A DNA stretch of 64,000 bases, from positions 62,001 through 126,000 of the forward strand of contig CACMHY010000001.1 of NCBI GenBank assembly GCA_902613595.1. Reading direction: 5' to 3'. Shown piece by piece: positions 18,851 to 29,614 of the stretch. This stretch comes from an uncultured Bacteroidota bacterium (GTDB lineage Bacteria; Bacteroidota; Bacteroidia; Flavobacteriales; Flavobacteriaceae). Each line of letters opens with the position of its first letter. Position 1 is the first letter of the stretch. Under the pieces are notes generated by a model. The model was not told the DNA's origin. It did no database searches and saw only the letters and a list, made by a program, of their open reading frames with translations. Made by a program: the position numbers and the translations under genes.

Positions 18851-19600
18851 TTGGATTACGGAATATGTAATTTAAGCATAGTGCCGATTAGGATTAGTAA
18901 TTCGCACAAAAGTGAGCTTATTTCTCAACTTTTGTATGGTGATTGCTTTAAATTATTGGAAGAAAAAGAAGATTGGATTAAGATAATAACACTTTTCGAT
19001 GAATATACAGGCTGGATTAATAAAAGACAATTCTTAAAAATTAGTAAGGATAACGCAGAGGAAATTTCTTTTGAAAAAAATAAATATAGTAACCGGTTAA
19101 TCGATTACATTGAAACATCCGATGGTAAATTAGCATGCTTATTTTTGGGAAGTAATGTTGCAGCAGCGGAGTTTCTTGGACATAAATTTGATGGACATTT
19201 TCAAGTAAAATCCAATAAAAAATCAAACTTGATCAAAATAGCCTCTCTTTATCTAAATTCTCCTTATTTGTGGGGCGGAAAAACGCCTTCAGGAATCGAT
19301 TGTTCAGGTCTTACTCAAATGACCTACAGAATTAATGGTCACTTTATTCCAAGAGATGCGAGTCAACAAGTTGAGTTGGGTGAAACATTAAGTTTTATTG
19401 ATGAAAGTCAAGCAGGCGATTTAGCTTTTTTTGATGATGATGAAGGAAAAATCATTCACGTTGGAATATTACTTGAAAATAATTATATACTTCATTCGCA
19501 TGGTAAAGTTAAGATTGACAGGATAGATCAAACTGGTATATATAACTCAGAGACGCAAAAACACAGTCATAAATTAAGAATCATAAAAAAAATGTTTTAA
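18851..19600 (+). CDS. NlpC/P60 family cell-wall peptidase with N-terminal SH3 domain
   Basis: 249 residues. An SH3-like domain at about 1-60 (GDCFKLLEEKEDWIKI) precedes a C40 peptidase domain. The catalytic Cys is in GIDCSGLTQMTYR, with His in IIHVGILL and a following HSHGK. No signal peptide is obvious, which is usual for this flavobacterial group. The start is TTG at 18851, since an in-frame TAA lies four codons upstream and the first residues (DYGICNLSIVPIR) are conserved. Likely cleaves peptidoglycan stem peptides. Convergent with the TPR gene. Confidence 0.88.
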   Translation: MDYGICNLSIVPIRISNSHKSELISQLLYGDCFKLLEEKEDWIKIITLFDEYTGWINKRQFLKISKDNAEEISFEKNKYSNRLIDYIETSDGKLACLFLGSNVAAAEFLGHKFDGHFQVKSNKKSNLIKIASLYLNSPYLWGGKTPSGIDCSGLTQMTYRINGHFIPRDASQQVELGETLSFIDESQAGDLAFFDDDEGKIIHVGILLENNYILHSHGKVKIDRIDQTGIYNSETQKHSHKLRIIKKMF

Positions 19601-19616
19601 AAAACACCTAAAAAAT

Positions 19617-20837
19617 CTATTTCACTAAATCTTTCATTTTTTTAAAGCCTTCCGTATTTCCTAAAGTACCGTATATATTCATAAGAGTTTTTACTGCTTC
19701 TTGATTTTGATTTATTGAAACAAGTTTTTCCAGAATCGGAACGCAATCCTTATAAAGATTCTCTCTTTCAGTTTTTAGCACATCATATCGTGCATTGTCA
19801 GCCCTTGAGTTTCCTAAACCATTCATCTCCTCTACAATTGAGCTTTCACCTTGTAATATTAATGACACGAGATTCAAGTATCCAGATTCGAAGTTAGGAT
19901 CTAATTCAATAGTTTTTTTGTAATATTTGATAGCTTCTGTTTTGTTTCCTTTTTTATCATTAACAACGCCAATATTGAAATAAAGTACAGCGTTCGTAGG
20001 ATCTTGTTCAATCGCTTCTTTCATAAGCTCTTCAAAACGATCATTTTCGTTAAGTTGAATATAAAGATTGGCTTGAGTTATAATAAGATTTAGGTCTTTG
20101 GGATCGGTTTCCCTTGCAAGCTTTACTGCTTCCATGGCTTTATCATTTTCACCTTTCTGAGCATAAATTAGTGCAATATTTTTTATAATCTCAGGGAATC
20201 TTGATTCTGTGGTCTCTTCTCTAAAATCAGTATATTCTTTAGTCTTTTTGTATACATTATATTCAGACTCTGAAAATTCAACCTCTTCATCAGTTTCAAC
20301 AGATTTTGCAAAGTATCTCGTTACAATACCTTCATATTTCATGTCTTTTAACATTTGATAATAAGATAGAGCTGTATCAAAATTAGATCCATTAACTGCA
20401 GCTGATGCTGCATAATAGAGATAGTCTTGATTAATTTCAGGGTTAATATTGTAAGCTAGATATAGTTTTGGTGCAGAATCAGAATAACGATTTTTAGCAT
20501 TGTCTTCTATTGCACTATTAACTATGTCAGAGGTTAATTTAATTATTTGATTATCATATTCAGAATCTTTTCCACCTAAGGATGTATAATTCTTGTACTT
20601 ATCGTATGAGGATTGAAAATTACCATTTTCCTGGTCAATTTTAGCTTCAAGGTATATTTTCTGTAACAATATTTTTTGGTCAGCTGATTCAAAAAGACTT
20701 TTACTATTGACAAGTATTTCGGAAGCACCCTTAACATCTCCTGATTCAAAGAGCTTTTCAGCTTTTTTGAGTTCCTTTTTCTGCGCACTAATTACATTAA
20801 ATCCTAAAATTAGAGCTATTAGTATATATTTTTTCAT
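19617..20837 (-). CDS. Secreted tetratricopeptide repeat protein
   Basis: 406 residues with a signal peptide (cleavage near VISAQ). TPR units are visible at about residues 21-60, 225-260 and 275-320 (for example AVLYFNIGVVNDKKGNKTEA then IKYYKKTIELDPN). It lies 21 bases downstream of gyrA on the same strand, so it may be read through from gyrA. TPR proteins serve as interaction scaffolds; the partner here is unknown. Confidence 0.85.
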   Translation of the reverse strand: MKKYILIALILGFNVISAQKKELKKAEKLFESGDVKGASEILVNSKSLFESADQKILLQKIYLEAKIDQENGNFQSSYDKYKNYTSLGGKDSEYDNQIIKLTSDIVNSAIEDNAKNRYSDSAPKLYLAYNINPEINQDYLYYAASAAVNGSNFDTALSYYQMLKDMKYEGIVTRYFAKSVETDEEVEFSESEYNVYKKTKEYTDFREETTESRFPEIIKNIALIYAQKGENDKAMEAVKLARETDPKDLNLIITQANLYIQLNENDRFEELMKEAIEQDPTNAVLYFNIGVVNDKKGNKTEAIKYYKKTIELDPNFESGYLNLVSLILQGESSIVEEMNGLGNSRADNARYDVLKTERENLYKDCVPILEKLVSINQNQEAVKTLMNIYGTLGNTEGFKKMKDLVK

Positions 20838-20858
20838 TTCCTTGTTAATTTATTTAGT

Positions 20859-23354
20859 TTATTCAATAATTGTACCATCATTTACTTCTAGATCATTTAC
20901 ATCCTCTATCTTATCATCGTCTTTCATAACTTTCGCGACTGCAGCTATAGTATCCTCAGATTTCAAATTTATTAATTTGACACCTTGAGTTGCTCGACCC
21001 ATGACTCTTAATCCGCTAATTTCCATTCTAATAGCAATTCCTGATTTATTTATTATCATTAGGTCATCTTGATCATTAACATTTTTGATAGCAACAAGTA
21101 CTCCTGTTTTTTCAGTTATAGATATAGTCTTAACTCCTTTACCTCCCCTATTTGTGACTCTGTAATCTTCAAGGCTAGATCTTTTACCATAACCATTCTC
21201 AGAAACTACTAGTATGTTTGCATCCATATCATTTAGTGCAATCATTCCCACTACTTCGTCTTCATCATCATTAAGCTTAATTCCTCTAACACCACTGGCC
21301 CCACGTCCCATTGGTCTAGTTTTACTCTCTTCGAATCTGATTGCTTTTCCTGACTTAACTGCTAACATTACATGACTGTTACCTGTCGTTAATTTTGCTT
21401 CCAGAAGAACGTCTCCCTCTCTGATGCTAATCGCATTTATTCCATTTGTTCGGGGACGTGAATATTGCTCTAATGATGTTTTTTTTACTTGACCTTTTCT
21501 AGTAGCCATTATGACATAATGACTATTAATGTAATCGTCATCTTTTAGATCTTGAGTACATATAAAAGCTTCAACTTTATCGTCTTGTTCAATGTTTATC
21601 AAGTTTTGTATTGCTCTACCTTTTGATGTTTTTGATCCCTCTGGAATTTCATAAACACGCATCCAAAAACATTTTCCCTTTTGGGTGAAAAAAAGCATAT
21701 ACTGATGATTAGTTCCAACAAACAAGTCTTGGAGAAAGTCTTCATCTCTAGTGGTTGAGGCTTTTTGCCCGACACCACCTCTATTTTGGGTCTTATACTC
21801 AATCAAAGGGGTCCTTTTTATGTAACCTGCATGGGAGATAGTAATTACAACTTTCTCGTTTGGAATCATATCTTCAATGCTTAAGTCACCGCCTGCATAT
21901 TCAATTTTGGATCGGCGCTCGTCTCCATATTTCTCTTTAACTTCAATAAGTTCATCTTTGATTATTGACATTCTACGATCTTTGTTTTCAAGAATGTCTT
22001 TAAGGTCAGCAATTGTTTTTACCAAACTTTCATATTCTGATCTTAACTTATCCTGCTCTAATCCCGTCAATTGTCTCAGACGCATCTCTACTATTGCCTT
22101 CGCCTGAATATCTGAAAGCTCAAAACGCTTAATTAAATTTTTCTTAGCTTCATCTGTATTATCAGACCCTCTTATTATCTTAATTACCTCATCAATATTA
22201 TCGGATGCTTTAATTAAACCTTCCAAAATATGGGCCCTTTCCTCAGCTTTTCTTAATTCAAACTTAGTCCTACGGACGACTACTTCATGACGGTGCTCAA
22301 CAAAATAATGAATCATTTCTTTTAGATTCAACATCTGAGGTTTACCTTCAACTAAAGCGATATTATTAACGCTAAATGATGATTGAAGGGATGTATATTT
22401 GTAGAGTTTGTTTAAAACTATGTTTGGGATGGCATCTCTCTTTAAGACATAAACAATTCTCATCCCATTTCGGTCAGACTCATCTCTTATTGACGTAATC
22501 CCTTCTATTTTTTTATCATTGACTAATTCAGCAGTTTTACGAATCATTTCTGCTTTATTAACTTGGTAAGGAATTTCATCTACAATTATACACTCTCTAC
22601 CATTAATTTCTTCAATATTTGCATTAGCTCTTATTACAACTCGACCTCTCCCAGTAAGAAATGCTTCCTTAACCCCATCATAACCATAAATTGTTCCTCC
22701 AGTTGGAAAATCTGGGGCCTTTATGATTTGTATCAAATCCTCAATAGAAATATCATTATTTTCAATGTATTCAATTATTCCATCCACAACTTCACTCAAA
22801 TTGTGAGGGGGCATATTTGTTGCCATACCTACAGCAATTCCAGAGGCTCCATTTATAAGGAGATTTGGAACTCTTGTAGGGAGCACTTTAGGTTCATTTA
22901 AGGTGTCATCAAAATTTAGTTGTAAGTCAACGGTTTCTTTTTCAATATCTGCCATTAAATCCTCAGACATTTTTTTCATTCGAGCTTCAGTATATCTCAT
23001 AGCTGCGGGACTGTCTCCATCAATTGAGCCAAAATTTCCCTGACCATCAACCAAAAGATATCGTAAACTCCAATCCTGAGCCATACGGACCATGGTGTCA
23101 TATACTGAACTGTCTCCGTGTGGATGATATTTTCCTAGAACTTCTCCAACAATACGTGCGGATTTTTTGTAAGCGGTATTAGAACGAATTCCAAGTTCAT
23201 GCATTCCAAATAAAACTCTCCTGTGAACAGGTTTTAAACCATCTCTAACGTCAGGTAGAGCACGTGACACAATGACAGACATTGAATAATCAATATAAGC
23301 AGATTGCATCTCGTCTTCAATCTTAATAGGAATTAGCTTATCACTTTGGTTCAT
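20859..23354 (-). CDS. gyrA: DNA gyrase subunit A
   Basis: 831 residues. It cuts and rejoins DNA in the gyrase A2B2 complex. Catalytic Tyr121 is in AAMRYTE. The quinolone region reads [10 protein letters not shown], with Ser82 and Asp86 matching E. coli Ser83 and Asp87, so the usual resistance changes are absent. The C-terminal propeller carries a GyrA box in the form QNRGGVG. The start is the ATG at 23354; a TTG directly before it is not needed. A 214-base intergenic stretch separates it from the divergent clpC, where I see no consensus promoter. Confidence 0.97.
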   Translation of the reverse strand: MNQSDKLIPIKIEDEMQSAYIDYSMSVIVSRALPDVRDGLKPVHRRVLFGMHELGIRSNTAYKKSARIVGEVLGKYHPHGDSSVYDTMVRMAQDWSLRYLLVDGQGNFGSIDGDSPAAMRYTEARMKKMSEDLMADIEKETVDLQLNFDDTLNEPKVLPTRVPNLLINGASGIAVGMATNMPPHNLSEVVDGIIEYIENNDISIEDLIQIIKAPDFPTGGTIYGYDGVKEAFLTGRGRVVIRANANIEEINGRECIIVDEIPYQVNKAEMIRKTAELVNDKKIEGITSIRDESDRNGMRIVYVLKRDAIPNIVLNKLYKYTSLQSSFSVNNIALVEGKPQMLNLKEMIHYFVEHRHEVVVRRTKFELRKAEERAHILEGLIKASDNIDEVIKIIRGSDNTDEAKKNLIKRFELSDIQAKAIVEMRLRQLTGLEQDKLRSEYESLVKTIADLKDILENKDRRMSIIKDELIEVKEKYGDERRSKIEYAGGDLSIEDMIPNEKVVITISHAGYIKRTPLIEYKTQNRGGVGQKASTTRDEDFLQDLFVGTNHQYMLFFTQKGKCFWMRVYEIPEGSKTSKGRAIQNLINIEQDDKVEAFICTQDLKDDDYINSHYVIMATRKGQVKKTSLEQYSRPRTNGINAISIREGDVLLEAKLTTGNSHVMLAVKSGKAIRFEESKTRPMGRGASGVRGIKLNDDEDEVVGMIALNDMDANILVVSENGYGKRSSLEDYRVTNRGGKGVKTISITEKTGVLVAIKNVNDQDDLMIINKSGIAIRMEISGLRVMGRATQGVKLINLKSEDTIAAVAKVMKDDDKIEDVNDLEVNDGTIIE

Positions 23355-23568
23355 CAATTTTGAGTTTAGTAAAGCTAAAATACATAAACAGAGTACAATA
23401 AGTGATTATTATACACAGTAAAAACTTTAAATTATTAACATTATTTAGTAATAATTTGGTGGTAAATAATACAGCTCCTTTTTTTGAATTCTTAATATTT
23501 TTTTGTCAATTAGCAGTGTAAAATGATAATGGTATATTTTTTGACTGTCATTATGAAAAGATAAGTCT

Positions 23569-26112
23569 ATGGATGATAATTTTTCACCTCGTGTAAAAGA
23601 TGTGATAGCCTTCAGTAAAGAAGAGGCGCTAAGACTTGGACACAATTTTATTGGTACGGAACATCTTATGCTTGGTATTCTAAGAGACGGAGGAGGAAAA
23701 GCTATTACCATTTTGAATTCAATTGAGGTAAATTTAGAGGAACTTAGACGCAAAGTTGAAATACTTAACCCTGCTGTAATTGACAATGTTCAAACTTTAA
23801 ATGATAAAAAAAATCTCCATCTGACTCGGCAAGCTGAAAGAGCTTTGAAGACAACATTTCTAGAAGCTAAGTTATTTCAAAGCGAACTTATAAATACTGT
23901 TCATCTATTGCTTTGCATACTTAGAAATGAAAACGATCCTACAACAAAGCTCCTTTCACAGCTAAGTATCGACTATGATATTGTTAAAGAACAATTTAAA
24001 TTAATGCTTGCAAATGACTCTGCAACCTTCGAAGATCTACCTTCTTCTTCTTCTTTTCCAGACGAAAAAGATAGTGAGAGTGGTAGCAAAGAAAATCCAT
24101 TCATACCAACTTCTGAAGCCAAAACCACGAAAAAATCAAAAACACCCGTTTTAGATAATTTTGGTAGAGACATAACCTTACTAGCTGAGCAAGAAAAATT
24201 AGATCCAGTTGTTGGAAGAGAGAAAGAAATTGAGAGAGTATCTCAAATTTTGAGTAGAAGGAAAAAAAATAATCCCTTACTTATAGGAGAGCCTGGAGTT
24301 GGAAAATCTGCAATCGCTGAAGGCCTTGCACTGAGAATAATTCAAAAAAGAGTATCTCGAGTTCTATACAACAAACGGGTTGTAGGACTTGACTTAGCGA
24401 GTCTTGTTGCTGGGACTAAATACAGAGGACAGTTTGAAGAGCGAATGAAGGCACTTATGAATGAGCTTGAAAAAAATGATGATATAATACTTTTTATAGA
24501 CGAAATACATACCATAGTTGGTGCTGGTGGTGCTACAGGTAGTCTTGACGCATCAAATATGTTTAAGCCCGCATTGGCAAGAGGTGAAATTCAATGTATT
24601 GGAGCTACAACACTTGATGAATATAGACAAAATATTGAAAAAGATGGGGCACTAGAAAGAAGATTTCAAAAAATACTAGTAGAACAAACTACCCCTAAAG
24701 AAACTCTTGAAATACTTAAAAATATTAAGGATAGATACGAGAATCATCATAATGTGAATTATACGGACGAGGCTTTAAACGCATGTGTGGATTTAACCAA
24801 TCGTTATATGTCAGACCGTTATCTTCCAGACAAAGCAATAGATGCATTGGATGAAGCAGGTTCTAGGGTACATATTAATAATATGAGTGTTCCAAAGGAG
24901 ATTGTCGAACTTGAAAATGAACTAGATCAAGTTAGAGATTTGAAAAACTCTGTTGTAAAGAAACAAAAATATGAAGAAGCTGCTAAACTTCGAGACGACG
25001 AAAAGCGTGTAGAAAGATCATTATTAGAAGCACAAGAAAAATGGCAGGAAGAATCGAAACAAAATAGAATTACTGTTAGCGATAACGATATAGCAGACGT
25101 TGTTTCAATGATGACCAATGTTCCTGTCAATAAAATTGTTAAATCTGAAAAGAATAAACTTTCAAAATTAAAGAAGTTAATTCAATCAAAATTAATTGGC
25201 CAAGATGAAGCTGTTGAGAAGGTTGTTAAAGCAATTCAAAGAAACAGAGCGGGCTTAAAAGTACCAGATAAACCAATTGGATCTTTCATTTTTTTAGGAC
25301 AAACTGGAGTTGGTAAAACGCAACTAGCCAAGATCTTGGCATCTGAAATTTTTGACTCAGAGGAAAACCTAGTTCGTGTTGATATGAGCGAATACATGGA
25401 AAAATTTGCGATTTCAAGATTGATTGGTTCACCCCCTGGTTACGTTGGATATGAAGAAGGCGGGCAACTAACCGAAAAAGTTCGAACAAGACCATATTCT
25501 GTCATTTTGCTAGATGAAGTTGAGAAAGCCCATCCTGACATTTTTAATATGTTGTTGCAAGTTCTTGATGACGGTTTTTTAACAGACAGCCTCGGAAGAA
25601 AAATTAACTTCCAAAACACTATAATAATAATGACATCAAATATTGGAGCCCGTCAAGTAAAAGATTTTGGAAGGGGGCTTGGCTTTGAAACCTCATCTCA
25701 AAAAGCTCAATCAAAAGAAATTGAGAAAGGTGTAATTGAAAAAGAGTTAAAGAAAACCTTTTCTCCAGAGTTTCTGAACAGAGTTGATGATATTGTGGTC
25801 TTCAATAACCTTGAAAGAAAACATATCAGAAAAATTGTGGATATAGAATTAATTAAATTAATTGACAGAATTGTTAAGTTGGGTTATTTAATAGAAATAT
25901 CGAATGCGGCAAGAGATTATATAACTGAAAAAGGTTATGACAATAAATATGGTGCAAGACCACTTAACAGAGCAATCCAAAAACATATAGAAGATTTAGT
26001 TGCTGAAAATATCGTCAATAACTCAATTTCTGAGGGTGACCAGATTCTGATAGATAAAAATAAAAAAGAAGACAAATTAGATTTGATTGTAAAAGAGAAA
26101 GTCGAAAACTAA
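23569..26112 (+). CDS. clpC: ATP-dependent Clp protease ATP-binding subunit ClpC
   Basis: 847 residues with the standard ClpC layout: Clp N-domain repeats (1-150), first AAA+ module with Walker A GEPGVGKSA at about 240, a UVR motif (KYEEAAKLRDDEKRVE) at about 460, second AAA+ module with Walker A GQTGVGKTQ at about 576, and the Clp C-terminal domain. It unfolds substrates for ClpP. The UVR motif separates it from ClpB and ClpA. It is a single gene, divergent from gyrA. Confidence 0.96.
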   Translation: MDDNFSPRVKDVIAFSKEEALRLGHNFIGTEHLMLGILRDGGGKAITILNSIEVNLEELRRKVEILNPAVIDNVQTLNDKKNLHLTRQAERALKTTFLEAKLFQSELINTVHLLLCILRNENDPTTKLLSQLSIDYDIVKEQFKLMLANDSATFEDLPSSSSFPDEKDSESGSKENPFIPTSEAKTTKKSKTPVLDNFGRDITLLAEQEKLDPVVGREKEIERVSQILSRRKKNNPLLIGEPGVGKSAIAEGLALRIIQKRVSRVLYNKRVVGLDLASLVAGTKYRGQFEERMKALMNELEKNDDIILFIDEIHTIVGAGGATGSLDASNMFKPALARGEIQCIGATTLDEYRQNIEKDGALERRFQKILVEQTTPKETLEILKNIKDRYENHHNVNYTDEALNACVDLTNRYMSDRYLPDKAIDALDEAGSRVHINNMSVPKEIVELENELDQVRDLKNSVVKKQKYEEAAKLRDDEKRVERSLLEAQEKWQEESKQNRITVSDNDIADVVSMMTNVPVNKIVKSEKNKLSKLKKLIQSKLIGQDEAVEKVVKAIQRNRAGLKVPDKPIGSFIFLGQTGVGKTQLAKILASEIFDSEENLVRVDMSEYMEKFAISRLIGSPPGYVGYEEGGQLTEKVRTRPYSVILLDEVEKAHPDIFNMLLQVLDDGFLTDSLGRKINFQNTIIIMTSNIGARQVKDFGRGLGFETSSQKAQSKEIEKGVIEKELKKTFSPEFLNRVDDIVVFNNLERKHIRKIVDIELIKLIDRIVKLGYLIEISNAARDYITEKGYDNKYGARPLNRAIQKHIEDLVAENIVNNSISEGDQILIDKNKKEDKLDLIVKEKVEN

Positions 26113-26160
26113 AATTTATATTCTAACTCTATTTTTTTATTGCAAACCTTTTCCACCAAA

Positions 26161-26193
26161 TTGTTAATTGGCTAACAATAAATGTTATTTTTG
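26161..26193 (+). promoter_or_regulatory. Probable promoter of the thrABC operon
   Basis: TTG at 26161-26163 and TATTTTTG at 26186-26193 match the Bacteroidota -33 and -7 elements (TTG, TAnnTTTG) with a 22-base spacer. Transcription would start near 26200, leaving a short leader before the ATG at 26238, too short for a classical leader-peptide attenuator. Confidence 0.65.
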
Positions 26194-26237
26194 CCATTAT
26201 TTATTTAGATTCAGTTTAATACCATATCAACTATTTT

Positions 26238-28688
26238 ATGAAAGTTCTAAAGTTTGGAGGTACTTCAGTTGCGAATCCAGATAGCCTTTCTTTGGTAATT
26301 GATATTATTCAGAAAAGTGATCAACGTCAATTAATTATAGTTTCAGCTTTAAGCGGTATAACAGATCTTTTATCTATTATGGCTGAACGCGCTAGTAAAT
26401 CAGAAAAAAATTACAAAGAGTATTTAATAACTGTAGAAGAAAGACATAAAACTCTTATCGATTACTTCATACCAGTCACAGATCATAGCGAAATAAAAAG
26501 CTTTTTGAAAGCACAGATTAATGAGTTAGAGGAATTTCTAGAATCTCTTTATACACTCAATGAACTAACATCAAAGACTAATTCTAAGATATTAAGTTTT
26601 GGAGAAATTTTATCGAGTAATATTATTTTTAAAATTCTTAAACAAAAAGGATGCGATATTATTTTTAAAGACACACGAGAGCTAATTTTTAAGAAAAATA
26701 TTAATGACCGAGAAGTTGTTGATGATTTTCTGAGTGAAAAAAAAACAATCTCATTTCTTAGTGAAAATAGAAACAAAATTATTTTACTCCCTGGTTTTAT
26801 AGCAAGTGATAATGATGGTAACACTTTGACGCTAGGACGTGGAGGATCAGATTTAACTGCTTCATTATTAGCTAACTATTCTAATGCAAGAAAATTAGAA
26901 ATTTGGTCTGATGTCAGCGGTATGTTCACTGCAAATCCAAAACTTGTATCACAAGCATTACCTATAAGAAAATTGTCTTATCATGAAGCAATGGAACTTT
27001 CGCATTTTGGCGCTAAGGTCATATACCCACCTACTCTTCAACCTTTAATTAAAAAAAATATACCAGTAATTATCAAAAATACATTTGAACCAAATGCAAG
27101 AGGAACAAAAATAGACATGAAAGGTTCAAAAAAAGTTGATGGGCATGTCGTTAAGGGAGTCAGTCATATTGAAAATGTTGCCCTACTAAATGTAGAGGGT
27201 AGTGGAATGATTGGAATTCCAGGTTTCTCAAGAAGGCTATTTCAAACTTTGTCTGATAAACAAATCAATATTATTATGATTACTCAAGCATCATCAGAAC
27301 ATTCAATTTGTATTGCAGTTAAACTGCAAGATGCAGATCAAGCAAAAAAAGTAATTGATGAAAATTTTGCATTCGAAATAAGTCTTCAGAGGGTGGAGCC
27401 AGCAAAAATTGAAAGAGATTTGACTAATATTGCAATAGTTGGAGACAAAATGAAAGAGCATCAAGGAATTAGCGGAAAATTATTTAGTAGCTTAGGAGCA
27501 AATAATATAAATATTAGAGCTATTGCACAAGGTGCTTCTGAAAGAAATATTTCAATTCTGATCGATAAAAAAAATACTCAAAAAGCACTTAATACAATTC
27601 ATGAAAGCTTTTTTGAAGAACAAATCAAAGAATTAAATTTATTTGTAACCGGGGTTGGAAATGTTGGAGGTAAATTACTACAGCAACTTCTTGGTCAGCA
27701 GGATTATCTTTTAAAAAATTTGAGATTAAAAATTCGTGTAATATCGATATCTAATTCCAGGAAAATGATACTTTCAAAAAGTCCTATAAAATTAGAAATA
27801 TGGAAAAATGAACTAGAAAAAATTGGTATTAAGGCAGATAGAAAAAAATTTTTCAACCATATAAAAAAACTTAATTTACGTAATAGTATTTTTATTGATA
27901 ATACTGCCAGTGAAGAAATAGCTGATGAATATGTAAGTTATCTTAAAAACAGTATTGGAGTAGTTACTTGTAATAAAATTGCATGTGCTAGTAATCTAGA
28001 TAACTATAATAATCTAAAAAAAACAGCGAGACGATTTGTAACACCTTTTCTTTTTGAGACAAATGTTGGGGCTGCACTTCCAATTATAGATACTCTTAAT
28101 AATCTTGTTGCTTCTGGAGATAAAATATTTGAAATTCATGCAATCTTGTCCGGCAGCTTAAACTATATTTTTAATAATTATACACTTGAAACAACCTTTA
28201 AAAATATTGTTCAAAAAGCACAAAAAGAGGGTTATACTGAACCTGATCCTAAAATAGATTTAAGTGGAATTGATGTAGCTAGAAAAATATTAATACTTGC
28301 TAGGGAAAGTGGGTTTAAACTTGAATTAAGTGACATTAAAAATAATAGTTTTTTACCAGAAGAAGTGATTAGAAGTAGTAATAATGATGAACTTCTTAAA
28401 TCTATTGATAGAAACGAAAACCATTTCAGGTCAATTCTAGAAAATGCAATTGAGAAAAACAAACGCTTAAAATATGTTGCTGAACTTAAAAAAGGAAAAG
28501 CCACTGTAGGTCTCAAGGAAATCGATGAAAATCATAGTTTTTATGATTTGAAAGGAAGTGATAATATTGTTCTTTTTTACACCTCTAGATATAAGGATCA
28601 GCCATTAATAGTTAAGGGTGCCGGTGCTGGAGCGGATGTTACAGCTGGAGGAATTTTTGGAGATATTATCAGGATAGGGAAATCATAA
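26238..28688 (+). CDS. thrA: Bifunctional aspartokinase/homoserine dehydrogenase I
   Basis: 816 residues: aspartokinase domain from residue 1 (KFGGTSVAN), a tandem ACT regulatory region at about 315-455, and homoserine dehydrogenase from about 465 (TGVGNVGGKLLQQLL nucleotide-binding motif). It catalyses the first and third steps from aspartate to threonine. The full-length fusion is as in E. coli ThrA, so feedback control by threonine is likely. The stop overlaps the thrB start by one base (TAATG). Confidence 0.96.
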   Translation: MKVLKFGGTSVANPDSLSLVIDIIQKSDQRQLIIVSALSGITDLLSIMAERASKSEKNYKEYLITVEERHKTLIDYFIPVTDHSEIKSFLKAQINELEEFLESLYTLNELTSKTNSKILSFGEILSSNIIFKILKQKGCDIIFKDTRELIFKKNINDREVVDDFLSEKKTISFLSENRNKIILLPGFIASDNDGNTLTLGRGGSDLTASLLANYSNARKLEIWSDVSGMFTANPKLVSQALPIRKLSYHEAMELSHFGAKVIYPPTLQPLIKKNIPVIIKNTFEPNARGTKIDMKGSKKVDGHVVKGVSHIENVALLNVEGSGMIGIPGFSRRLFQTLSDKQINIIMITQASSEHSICIAVKLQDADQAKKVIDENFAFEISLQRVEPAKIERDLTNIAIVGDKMKEHQGISGKLFSSLGANNINIRAIAQGASERNISILIDKKNTQKALNTIHESFFEEQIKELNLFVTGVGNVGGKLLQQLLGQQDYLLKNLRLKIRVISISNSRKMILSKSPIKLEIWKNELEKIGIKADRKKFFNHIKKLNLRNSIFIDNTASEEIADEYVSYLKNSIGVVTCNKIACASNLDNYNNLKKTARRFVTPFLFETNVGAALPIIDTLNNLVASGDKIFEIHAILSGSLNYIFNNYTLETTFKNIVQKAQKEGYTEPDPKIDLSGIDVARKILILARESGFKLELSDIKNNSFLPEEVIRSSNNDELLKSIDRNENHFRSILENAIEKNKRLKYVAELKKGKATVGLKEIDENHSFYDLKGSDNIVLFYTSRYKDQPLIVKGAGAGADVTAGGIFGDIIRIGKS

Positions 28689-29611
28689 TGATTAGTGAAG
28701 TCAAAATTTTTGCTCCTGCAAGTGTTGCTAATGTATCATGCGGATTTGATGTACTTGGATTTTGTTTAGATCATGTTGGTGATCTTATTCACGTAAAAAT
28801 GAACGAAAAACCTGGCGTTTATATCGAAAATATTAAAGGCTATGATGTTCCTAAAAACCCACTAGATAATGTTGCTTGTGTTGCTGTAGATGCCTTATTA
28901 AAATCTTATTCTTCAAAAAATGGATTCAGCATAAGCATTGAAAAAAAAATAAAACCAGGTAGCGGAATTGGAAGTAGTGCGGCAAGTTCAGCAGGAGCTG
29001 TTTATGCAGTTAATGAGTTACTTGGAAGACCTTTTAAACGTGAAGAATTATTAGACTTTGCAATGGTTGGGGAAGCATTAGCAAGTGGTGAATACCATGC
29101 TGACAATCTAGCACCTGTTCTTCTCGGAGGATTCACTTTGGTTCGAAGCATTAATCCAATAGATATTGTTAGTTTACCATGTCCACCAGAATTGATTGCA
29201 ACAATAATACACCCTAAAATTGAGTTAAAAACAATTCACTCAAGAGCAATTTTAAAAGATGATGTTTCATTAAAGAAAGCAGTCCTCCAATTGGGAAATT
29301 TAGGTGCATTTATAAGTGCCCTTCATACAAACGATTACGATCTTATGTCTAGAAGCCTAAAAGATGAATTAATCGAACCTTCAAGGTCAATATTGATACC
29401 AAAATTTGATGAAATTAAAAATGGAGCTATCAACCAAGGGGCGTTAGGTTGTGGTATTTCTGGATCCGGGCCATCAATTTTTGCATTATCAAAAGGAATG
29501 CTGAATGCAAAAAAAGTTGGAATAGCTATGGCGGAACCTTATAAAAAGTTAGGTTTAGAATATGATTTACATATATCTTCCATTAATAAAAAGGGAATTA
29601 AAATTTTATAA
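28688..29611 (+). CDS. thrB: Homoserine kinase
   Basis: 307 residues of the GHMP kinase family. The ATP-binding motif is KPGSGIGSSAASSAGA (about residues 92-107), and the C-terminal GHMP motif GCGISGSGPSIFAL is present. It phosphorylates homoserine for ThrC. It overlaps thrA by one base and is followed after three bases by thrC, so the three genes are translationally coupled. Confidence 0.96.
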   Translation: MISEVKIFAPASVANVSCGFDVLGFCLDHVGDLIHVKMNEKPGVYIENIKGYDVPKNPLDNVACVAVDALLKSYSSKNGFSISIEKKIKPGSGIGSSAASSAGAVYAVNELLGRPFKREELLDFAMVGEALASGEYHADNLAPVLLGGFTLVRSINPIDIVSLPCPPELIATIIHPKIELKTIHSRAILKDDVSLKKAVLQLGNLGAFISALHTNDYDLMSRSLKDELIEPSRSILIPKFDEIKNGAINQGALGCGISGSGPSIFALSKGMLNAKKVGIAMAEPYKKLGLEYDLHISSINKKGIKIL

Positions 29612-29614
29612 AAT